This document shows positions 37,901 to 49,900 of a DNA stretch of 64,000 bases, piece after piece (the stretch's first letter is position 1; every line of letters begins with the position of its first letter). The notes below the pieces were generated by a model. It was not told the DNA's origin, made no database searches, and worked only from the letters and a program-made list of their open reading frames with translations. Made by a program: the position numbers and the translations under genes. The stretch spans positions 1,178,001-1,242,000 of the forward strand of contig JAQPZY010001621.1 of NCBI GenBank assembly GCA_029931535.1. The letters are read 5' to 3'. This DNA comes from Margaritifera margaritifera. Its lineage: Eukaryota; Mollusca; Bivalvia; Unionida; Margaritiferidae.

Positions 37901-40900
37901 ACTAAACTTAATGTGCTGAAACCATTATTTTCTTATCAGACTTACCATGAATGTGATCTCTGACCTGTTGAGCCCAGAATCTATAGTTTTTTTTATTACC
38001 TTAAGTGCAAGCCATCCATAAAGTTTGGTCAAGGAACTTACTCTAAAACAGAAGTTACTCTGAAAAACCTTTTTTTCTTTGAGTGACAATGACCTTGTTC
38101 ATTGGCCTTTTTCATACCTTAAGTGTAAGCACTCTAGAAACTTTGGTCAAGGTATGTGGTCTAGAACTTAAGTTATTATGCAAAAATAATTTCTTCTTTG
38201 AGTCACAGTGACTTTGATCTTTCATCTGTTGACCCCAAAATCAATAGTCTTCTTTTTACCCAATGTTGAAGCCATCCACAAACTTTGGTGGTACATGGTT
38301 GAGAACTGACATTTTTGAGCAGAAACCATTTTTCTTCTTTCAGTCAGTGACCTTGACCTCTGACCTTCTGACACCAAAATTTACAGGTTTCTTACTTAAC
38401 CCAAGTGCAAGCCATCTACAAAGTTTGGTCCAAGCGTGTGATATTTAACTAATGTTATTGTACAGAAACCATTTTCTTCTTCAGTCACAGTAACCTTGAC
38501 CCTTAACCTTTTGACCGCAAAATCAATAGGGTTCTTCTTTACCCAAGTACAAGCCATCCACAATGTTTGGTAACTGTAGAACTGCAGATGATGTAGAACT
38601 GAAGTTACTGTGTGTAAATGAAAATAGTAACAGATGGACATCATCATGGCTCAATGGTGGTGTCATACCTTATAGAGGAGTATATACACTGTAGTGTTTA
38701 TAGAAAATCATTACTGTAAACCTATTTGTGTGCTATTTACTTTCACCGAGTTTGCAGGAAGATTGCATCCATGAAATCAAATTGCCATTGATACACACTT
38801 GTACTAAATCTGATAACCCCAAAACAACAATGATAAAGTTGATGCAAAGTTGTTTAACATCTAAAAACCACATTTCAGCACTTGTGGGAAAAAAACAACT
38901 GCTTTCTAGTATTAAGAGCTCCGAGTCTACACAGGGTCAAAGTATGGAGCTAGTCAAGGACAAGTAATTGCCAACACTATACTTATTTTAACTATGAGTA
39001 GCTATGATTCAACTTATGAGTAGGAAAGGAAAAATAAATTCATTAGGAAGAGAGTTCTCAGGTCTTTGTTATGAATCTTAGTCACCTAGGGTTCAGAGAT
39101 GCTGCCAGGATCTTATCTAAAGGGGGGAGCTCCCCCCTTGTTACCCAAATAAGGGGGTACTAGAAAAAAATGAGGTGGGGGAGAGAAGGATAATGGCCAT
39201 AGTTCAATATTTACCTAACACTTATCATATGTCTCTTTCATTCTTCCTGCTCCACTCTGTTAGAGCTCTACTGAAATCAAAATCCTCAAAAGATGTCTCC
39301 TCTAGTTGTGTAAGCATTAATCTGTTGATTGTTTCTCAGCTTAATCTGTTCCTTATCTGTGTATGAATATTGTTCTGTGCTGAGAACTCCCTTTAACAAT
39401 CTGCTGTCTGAAGGGACATATGCATAGCTAGCTAAGCCAGCTTGAACAAGTTGAGCAACTGTTCTTTATGATTGTTATGTCAAATTTTCCACAGTTCATA
39501 GGTATTGTTTCTTGGACATCTCTACTCCAAAATAAGATTTTCACTAACAAGAGCTCTGCAAAGTTTTGTTTTCTTGAATCAGTGCTTTGCTGACTACTAT
39601 ACCCAATTTCTTATCGGTTCCACAATGCTGTATTAGGGTTTTAAGTCCATTAATGCCATAGTCAGCTTGTTCAGACAGGTATTTTGATCAAATAAATATC
39701 CTTACTTTTTACTTTCTTTTTAGATTCTTATTTATTCAATTTATCTTAACCCTTAGAGCATTATATAGTTTTGTAGCATAAGATCCCTCAGGGCTGAATT
39801 GTCTGAGAAAAGAAATGAAAATTGCTACTTTTAAATTGCCTGTATTTTAATTAAGCTTGGTATTCTGCTTTTTCAACATTCTGAAATACTGTTGAATTGG
39901 GGTTTGACCAACATGCCGTCTGTTTTTGTCCATCCAGCATGTACATCCGACTCATATTCAACATCATTTTTGGGTTAAAAATCACTCACTGGTATTTCCA
40001 GTAACACTTTCCAAACTCCAATAATCTCATATACTTCAAAACTTTAAAAATCACTGTCATCATCGCTATCATCAGCCTGTATTTGCCAAATGAAATCATC
40101 TGAAGTTGAACCCTGTTGGGAGTCAGCCATTTGGGGCTTTCTGGGTAGAGCATATTTTACACAAGCATTTGTAACTTCCTTGATGAATGCAAGGTTCAAA
40201 CTCGACAGAATGCTTGTTCCAGGGCCTAATGTGCCAATCAAATTTAGTTTAACAACCATTCATGTCAAGCTGAAGTACTCAGATGTGTATACAAACACAG
40301 TTGCCTACCTGAAAAAAGACAGATTTGAGACAAGCGATATGAGACCTCTACTGGTGGCATGACAAGCACTTTAAGGGATAAGTTAAATAAAAATTGTATA
40401 CCGCACAGAGTACATTTTTATATGAGTGACTTTAAACTCATATTCAGGAGTTCTCATGCATCACTGCTTTCCAGGTGTGCAAATTTGTACAAATTTTGCC
40501 GATTTACGCACTTGCTCGCCCTGGCAGCATCTGTTTTTCAACATACAGCTTGTTTCAACAAAGCCAAAAGTAGCACTTCATGAAACATCTGGTGGACCGT
40601 ATGTAGCACTTCATGAAACATCTGGTGGACCGTATGTAGCACTTCATGAAACATCTGGTGGACCGTATGTAGCACTTCATGAAACATCTGGTGGACCGTA
40701 TGTAGCACTTCATGAAACATCTGGTGGACCGTATGTAGCACTTGATGAAACATCTGGTGGACCGTATGTAGCACTTGATGAAACATCTGGTGGACCGTAT
40801 GTAGCACTTCATGAAACATCTGGTGGACCGTATGTAGCACTTCATGAAACATCTGGTGGACCGTATGTGTACTGAATGGAGCACCCATGATGGCATGTAT

Positions 40901-43900
40901 TGGAATTTACTTTAGTTTGCTTGCGACTTTATCGTATCAAAGGAATGTATGTGGTAGAAGCTCTGGATGCATAAAATTACATATATGTATTGTTCAGAGT
41001 TGGTGGAAAGAACGAGTATTATATGGTACTGGGACATATTCATACACCATATCAAATTCATTCTTTTCTCCAACTTGTTACAAAACACATGAGTTTTGTA
41101 TTTATTACATACATCTTTTATGCTTTCTAATTATTTTTGGCTCAACTGTGTGAATGGAATTCAAAACAAAATGGGATTAATAAAAAGCTCAGTTTGATGC
41201 ATCTAAGAATATTATTCTCAAATCACCAGATGGATGTGTGGGAGTGGGTGAGGATTTGCATCTCAAATATTCTCAATTCACCAGATGGACTTTCAATTGA
41301 GCTAAATGAAGCAGAAGAAAGTAAAAAAAAAAAAAAAAGATGCCCTACATCATTCCCTGCAAATGTAAATTCTGGAATAATCTAAAATGAACATAAACAA
41401 TGGGGAAAGAAACAACCAATAAGAATTTATGAAACTGAGCTAGTGTACCTTTTTCCTGTAACCAAAGTAATATCCAAGGAACACAAGTGGCACAGAGATG
41501 CCAAACCACATGCAGAGCAATGCCAGCATGGTGGTGAAGGGTACCTGCAAAATAATCAGATTTATGTATTTAAGTAAAAATGACAATGCATATAATCAAT
41601 GTCAGGCAGTCTGACTGTTTTCTAAAAACAATAAGACAGTATTTAAAAGTTGGGCTTGAGTAAATTTGAAGACAATAAAGCCTGAAAAATATATAATTAG
41701 ATTCAAAATATAACCTGAAATTTCCTCAATATTAAAAATAAACATGCATGAAAAGGTAGTCAGTTTTGGATTTGTCTGTGAAAGGAGTCCATAAAAGGAA
41801 GCAAATATCAAATTAAACATTTTCTCATAACTGATGATCATGCAATACTGAATTTGAAATATGTCCACACGATATTTTGCCAAAACCAGGAAGTTTTGAG
41901 AGTCCTTTGAATGATGTTGAATAATCAGGGTCATGTTACATAACATGCATTTTGATTAAGACAAATTTAGCAAAGCTGGATTTATGAAGTAACATTTGCT
42001 GTGAAGACTATTGATTCAAAATACAGTATACAGTCCAGTGTTGCACCTTGAGTGGGCCCGGGCAACATTCTCCCACCTCAAACTGCCAGTGTCCCCCTAA
42101 ATTTAACAAATCCCCATATCCTGATCTGTCACCCTGACAACTCAACCCAAGTCCAACTGTCAGTTAACCATGTCTGGAATTTCTCTGTCAGTAACATGCT
42201 TATTCTAATAGCTTTGTGTAAACTGTATGTCCATTATTTCTTTTTGTTGACAGGCTGTTTGTTGCCTGCAGATAAAAGATACATCACAGCATTAATTAAT
42301 AAAGTCAGACACATGCATGACAAAATTTTCATCACAATTGGTCTGAGAAGTTGTTATCAATTAATTGGTAATTTCAAATAAAGTGACAAAAGCTAGACTA
42401 ACTTGTTACAGCAGAGCATCACTATTAGAATATTGGTGTTCATGTAAAATCTTTTCATAATGTCGGGCTTACAAGATTTTCTTTCAGTTGCCTTTACTTA
42501 CTGATATTTGCAGATAGATAACATTGCAAGGTTGTTTATACTTACAGCCCCTGATGAATGCTTTCCCCAGATGAAGAAGTTGAGGAAGAAACTGACCCCG
42601 AACACAACACCTGGGTAAATGGTGGCAGTCTGTAGATAAAAAAAACCAATGCAATACACATTAATGTAACTAAAGGAAAACAAATACTGCTTGTGACAAA
42701 GCAATTGTATTATATGTAAAATGTATAAGTATTTTGGTATTTACTGAAGTTTGCTTTTCAGCACTTTTGTAAGGGATACTTTCTACATTTTTTCTCCACA
42801 TTTTGTGACCAATGCATATCACCATATGTCAGTTCTTCACCTGTAAAAGCAGTAATTGTCTGTACCCCTGAAATTATTTAGTCCATTCCAGGTATGCAAT
42901 TTGATGATAGTCAGTTTAATGTCACTCAAAGTTTTGATAGTTGTTAGAAAGTTTGGATTTAATCTGGATATAATTTGATTTCATATGAAAAAGTACACAT
43001 CTTAAATGTATCTCAGGCTATCTTAAAAAATTTTTTGAGTTTATGTAATGAATCATTATACAGTTATCTTGCTGTAGGATCTCAGAGTAGACTGCACAAA
43101 TCTGAGAGCCTTATAAACTGGTTCCTTGTGTATCTCCATAATCTGAATTCATCCTCATTATTTACTATAGAGTTTAAAATCCTTGTTCAGTGTGATTTTT
43201 AAAATCTTTTAAACTGACCTTTATGGCAACTGCGAATCGGCAGACCAATGTATTAACGATAGACTGGATTCTACTTAGAGATGTCACAACTATATCAATC
43301 ATGGCGACTTTTGTAGCCCAGACTATCAAGATAAATGTTTGAAATTAATAAGCCATATCTTTAACACTACTCAGAGGATTTGAATAAACTTTTAGTACAT
43401 ATTTCCATTTGATCAGAATATTCATTCAAGGCACGTATAAAAATAAAGAGGATGTTTTCCTTTAACTCACGCTTGCATTCAAAATACCTCTCATAAACAA
43501 ATATAAAACAGTGGTATATGTTCACTGACTGATGTCTCCTGACTGCGGGAGAGTAGTAAATAAAATAAAATAATCCTAGCATTCTTATCCTGTTCATAAG
43601 TAAATATAGCACAGTGGTACTTGTCCACTGGCTGTGAGAGAGTAGTACCCAAATAAAACAATCAGAGCATTCCTACTTTATTCATAAGCAAATATACTAT
43701 AGTGGTATGCCAACTGACTGTGAGAAATTAGTACCCAAATAAAAAAATAAGAGCATTCCTACTTTATTCATAAGCAAATATAGCACAGTAGTATATGTCA
43801 ACTGACTGTGGGAAAGAATCGGAGCATTCTTACTTTAAAAGGACATGTATTCACAGTACAACATGTCACAACAGATCTCTTCTGATAAAAGTATTAGTGC

Positions 43901-46900
43901 TGAAAGACTAACAATAAGCCAAGAAAAATATCATACAAAGTGTGCATTTGAAAGAATACAACATTCCAAAATTCTGGTCTGTAGTAAAGAGTGGCCCAAG
44001 TGGGCCTGAGATCACTCACCCAGCGGACATCTGCCTACTAGTCAAATGCGAGAGCAGTTGGCCAAGAAATCTTGGTTAATAGAATGCTTCCTGTACATAT
44101 TTCTTCCCATGCTGCTGACTGCATAATATGTTATGAAAACAGTTGATTTGAGGTTTCTCTATTTTGGATATCTTCATGTATATCAGTATCATTTGCATAA
44201 TACTGAAAGGCCTCAATGCCAGGATGCTTTTTGTCAGTATCATTTGCATAATACTGAAAGGCCTCAATGCCAGGATGCTTTTTGTCAGTATCATTTGCAT
44301 AATACTGAAAGGCCTCAATGCCACGATGCTTTTTGTCAGTATCAATTGCATAATACTGAAAGGCCTCAATGCCAGGATGCTTTTTGTCAGTATCATTTGC
44401 ATAATACTGAAAGGTCTCAATGCCAGGATGCTTTTTTGTCAGTATCATTTGCATAAATACTGAAAGGCCTCAATGCCAGGATGCTTTTTGTCAGTATCAT
44501 TTGCATAATACTGAAAGGTCTCAATGCCAGGATGCTTTTTGTCAAAGTCAGTCAAGTTCTGTTAAGCATTTCTATTTTTAAAATAAAGCTCTTTATATGT
44601 ATTTTTTTCTTTTTACAGGCATGAGACTCCATCATTTAAAAAAAAAAATCCAAAAATTGGATATAGGGTCTGGGGATCCTTCCCCAGCAGGGTTCTGACA
44701 GGGCAGCACTGGACCTTAGCTGAAATTATTTTTCAAAAACAAAACCATCTAAACTGCCTCTCCTGGCACCTCTTTTGTTCATCTTACTATTGTTTTTTAA
44801 AAAAACAAATAGTTAATACTTTTTTTTTCCATTTCCCAAGTCCAACCCTTTAAAAAATTTGGGCATAATGGCCCCTGCGCGCAGAGCCCATGGTCTTTTC
44901 CCCCCTCCTTTAATATACCCTGGGAAAATTGGGGGACAGGATAGGGGTTAACCCCATTTTCAACATCAGAAAGAATTAAAAATTCCCTGATAAAAATGGT
45001 AAGAAATAAACTATACATAAATTTTAAGTTCATACACACCTAGCAGATTACAATTAGTTTCCTTGACTCTGTTTTGATTCATGAATGTTCATTCCCACAA
45101 GGCTCTCTAATGCCTTTTGTCCACATGAAACATGGTTCACATCCTTACAACTTTTCAGAACAAATGTCACAGCATTTTGGAAATCAGTTTTCAGCTCTAT
45201 CCATTCCCCCTTCCATACATTTTAACACTTTGATCGGTGTCTTTGACGTTTTCTTTTCTCCTTTAAACCACAGGGGCATGTTACAAAAAAAATCAAGTTT
45301 TTTGGTATTAGAGCAGGGTACCACAAAAAAATGTGTACAGATACCATGGTATTTTTGAACATACCGCGATTTACTATCTACACTATTGATATAATCAACA
45401 GGGTAACATTCAGTTAGATGCTAATGTCAGGGGAAGGTATTTATCAGTGAGGGCTAGTAAACATGAAACACTCTGACTCAAGAAACGATAAAATAATTGG
45501 TGGCCTAGAGAAATTATGCAAATTCAAACAGAAAACAACTGCTCTCTTGAAAATCTTAATATGATTCTCGGTCTTACAAAGGAATACATGTACTTAATAC
45601 ATTAACATACACTAGTAAATAACTAAAAACAGTGATATTTGTTTTCCTTTTTTTTTATTTAAAAATTTTTCCAAAACTTGGATTTGGCCCAAATATCTTT
45701 CACAACATCCCATTCGGCTGCCATGTTGGCATATGTGACAAATATCAAATATGTGATTAAAGGTTCATAAATATAATTATATTTCTAATATTCAAAATTA
45801 ATTTGTGACAAATATAACTATTTTCTATTAAAAAATAATAATTTTGGGAATTATTTTGTCATAAAAAAATCAAAACATACTTTTAATATCATTAAATTCA
45901 TAACAAGATTACTCTGGAATTTCCATACATTCCTTACTGATGGATACTACGAAGTACCAGTACAGTGAAAAAGTACTGTAATAGGTACCACTGAAAAAAA
46001 ATATTGTGGTAAACCGGTAATACCGCACACCGCTAGTTGGTATACTGTTACTGTCTTTGGACCGCCCAATCCCTATATCCATTTACCAACAGACCTAATT
46101 TCATTTGTAACGAGCCCATGTGCTTTCAACTATGCTGTTTGCCGCCATGTTGATGCTTTTTCTTGTATATGAAGAGAGGGGAAAACCAACTAATTCTGAC
46201 CACCTGCAGACACAGATTGGTTCAGCCGATATATTCAGCCATTTACTGGCTGCACTCAAATGTCAACTTGGCAGCACACACCAATGGAATAGGGTGACCC
46301 CACCCTCAATTTTCTCATCAAAGGACTATATTGAATAAGGGCCATTTTCTGCCCCCTTTCCAACTGTCTTTATATGATGTATACTACATGTATGAGATGG
46401 TTAACGTTTATTTTTCACATCAGTTTCGTGCTCACATGCCAGCTGCCATGGTAACAGAGTGTCAAAAAATCATTAAAAAATACCATGAAAAGTGTCTTCC
46501 ATGTACTTCGCATTGACACTAATTATCTATGAACTATTCACTAAATTAAAAATTGCAATATGTACTTGTATTATTTTTGGGTGCATAAAGCTGCATAAAT
46601 AAGGTTTAAATTTTAAAACTAATCCAAATTGGAGCCCTCGTAGCCAAAAAATAATACATCTAACTTGTAAATCAACTTAAAACTGTGTTAAGTTCCATTT
46701 TCAGAAAAAGACAATTAATCATAATATTCTTCCTTAAAGATAGAATATGGACATGAATAATAATTAAAAATTTATTGATTCAAAACTTTAATTAACTTGT
46801 GAAAAATGTTAAATATTTTTCAGAAGTAATAATATTGGATGGTTCTGTGCATATGTCCGCCATGCGTAATAGAACCACAACAACCACTACCATCAACTCT

Positions 46901-46907
46901 CTCTCTC

Positions 46908-46989
<82 letters not shown>

Positions 46990-49900
46990 TACATACATAT
47001 ACATTACACACACATAACATCAAAAACATAAAAACATATATGTCTCTGATGGCATGTCTATACCTGTAGTTGAATATATTTTTTTTCAATCACGCAAAAT
47101 CTTGTTTTCTCTCTCATGTACAATCAAAATGTTATTTACAACTTATTCAAAACAACTAAATAACGGAAGGTGATATGGCATCATAAGAGAACAGTAAAGA
47201 CAGAGAAAAGAAACAGACTATAGATGTTGTACTTGATAGACCTAGTGCGTCTATTTTTAAACCAGCGTGGGAATGCGGTTATTTACTTAGTGAATATACA
47301 GTTGTCTGTGATGCGATAGGATGTACAAGTTTATTAGTAACTTTTACTCCTAATGAGCAAATGGCAAAACTAATTTTACTATAAATTTTCTAATGTCATT
47401 AAGCAGCAATTACATAGTCGGCAATGACATTGACTTACATCGCACACAATTCGAGGGTTTATATGGCGTGCTACAGATGAATGCAACTTGCAAGGAATAA
47501 CGTTTGGATTAAGCGCATACGATAGCTTTAATCAAAAGTGAGTCAATGTAAGTATTTTTGTACCCTTTCTTTGCTTAGAATAAATATGCAAGACTATATA
47601 TATCTCTCTCTGTCACACACAAAGACACTCACTCATACGTTTACACACATGTATATTAAATTCTTTGTATGGACTCAAATTGGGGCCCTCGTTGGGGCAA
47701 TGATAAAATTCAATATCATCAACAAGAACATTTCAGCGAATAAAATAGCGTTAGATATATATATATGTGTGTTCATAAATATAAGTTAAAAGTAAAACTA
47801 GTCACATTATGACTTGGACTTTTATAATTTGAAAGAGATTTCCAAGGCAAATGTTGTGCAAATGGAGTTATGTAGACTATACATGTGCACTATTGTAGGC
47901 CGACGTGCATGCCTGTATTCCTACGCAACAACCGTAATAATATATCGTTGGAAGGCTTTGTAAATAATCGGAGGTTATGATAAGTGTTAAAAATAAACTA
48001 ACCAGTTAGATTTAATTATGATGAAGCATCTGCTAATTTGAAAAGAGATGCAAATAATAAACAGATAGTACCTAACTGTAGCAGTTGACCACAACTAATC
48101 GCAAATCCTTTTGCTTGTAACACCAAATACATACAACATATCCCAGGGGTCATATACTCCTGCTATCAGTAAATAAAGTTGGGGACAGAAACTGTAATTG
48201 CAGTTTTTGTGTATTTGACCGTTGATCCCTACTAGGGACACGGGCAGGTGGCCAAAAACTATACAGTAACAATCTTTAAAATATTTACTGTATGGACAAC
48301 ACGTCATAAGAAACTTTAATGTATAAACAGTCGGCTAGATCTATACTATTTTATTACTTTGTGACATAACTGACCACGGCTGCACATTCACAAACGCCAT
48401 AATCATAGAAACATCTCGATATGGATGACTACACAAATTATACAAAAATCATCATATGTCATATATACATAAAAGGAGCTAGATGACTACTGATAAAGCT
48501 AGGGGTCATGCTGTATAAATCACTCCTCAATAGATTCCTCGATATTGTCATGTTGAGATTCTGTAATAGATGATGCATCCTTAACATGACAAGTTAGTGA
48601 TGTTTTCTTTGTCAACTCATCTTTTTCCCATCTTTTGCAGCTCAGAAACCATAGAACACTAGATACATGTGCACAACACCCAACAACCCGAGCACCAATC
48701 TTGCAGGTACAATACCATCCTTCGATGGAGTCTGAGGAATTGTTTGGCTTGTATTGGATCCACAGTGAATGGATTTTATTTCGGGAGTACCGAGACTGGA
48801 TTTTTATGTGTAGCAGACCTGGAAAATCTATGCATGCCATAACCTCATAGTGCCCTTCATCTGTGAGATGTTCACTGATATAGTTTGGAGCCTGTTTAAC
48901 TTGATAGATGCCCATAGTGATGTCATGCATGTACTCAATTGATAGCCTGGGGAATTCGTTCAATTCACGAGTGGATGCATCCATCTTGAAGTAGACTTTG
49001 CGCTTGTTCACTAAGTTGTTTTCTTGAACCAGGATTTGAACCCTGTTTGGTTCCTTTGCCTTTTCAAGCATCCTTCTTGCAATCACAGCTGTTGAAGAAT
49101 CCATGTTGGCCAGTGGTGGTCGGAATTTATTAATTAATGAACAAACAATCCTAAGGAAGTCCCCAATATGTGGAACAAGTGTATTTGGCATTACTTTGTT
49201 GAAAAACTTCAACTGTTTTATTCGCGCATTAACACTCTCGACTACCCAGCGTACTTTTGTCACCAGTCTAGAAATGTTGGCATCTTCTGTTGAATGCTGC
49301 CTCTGTCCTTTTTGAAGAAACACTGGCATCTCAACTTTAAATCCTTGTTCCTGTAGGAAATCAACAGAGTCACGGAAACTCCGGTCTACAACAAAAACAT
49401 TGCCCTCCTGTAACCAACTTGTAATGTCTTCAGCATTTGTTCTTACAATATGTTTAGTGATGCTTGCATCGTTGTTATAATGGTCAGCTAAATATGGGCC
49501 TAAAACAGTTAAAATATAACCATTAGTTCCCACAACCATCATGGGTTTGATTAGTGGTCGATTTTTATGTAAACTGTATGAACGTCGTTGAAAGTTATAG
49601 TTGGAGCTCTTTTGTATATATATATATATATGTGCCATCAAGGACAAGGACTGCCTCGTTGCTTCCAGTAGTGAATAACTCTCTTGCAGTTGGAGTGGTG
49701 TGCACAGAAATGATGCATATTTTCCTTAGAATAAAGGACTTTCAGCTCTTTATGTTATATCATATCTTCGGTAACACTTTGTGTTTTCATACATGATAGA
49801 TAACTGTATAAAGTTGAAGTGAATATGAAATAAAATGAAAAAAAAAATTGCCATTTGGATAAATATGCAAGATTTAAATATTTTGAACCCATTTGTTCTT

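Larger units (their letters stand above)
33081..41448 (-). other. TM9SF4 intron, about 8.4 kb
   Basis: Holds two SINEs, a TIR element, a TA microsatellite, two degenerate repeat families and a 33-bp minisatellite. 35000-36640 and 38650-40040 contain nothing I can name. Confidence 0.75.

Noticed and set aside
40044..40362. Overlapping ORFs with an acidic tail ([11 protein letters not shown]) and a TTAACCCTT motif at about 39748, suggesting a piggyBac remnant
   Set aside because: No catalytic motif, no matching opposite terminus, and the acidic stretch ends at a stop; the evidence is too thin.
44797..45039. Minus-strand ORF in a G/C-homopolymer-rich patch
   Set aside because: No domain; long homopolymers suggest low-quality or simple sequence.
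45290..46050. Possible MITE with ACCGGTAATACCGCACACCGC terminus
   Set aside because: Only one plausible end seen; the left counterpart is not convincing.
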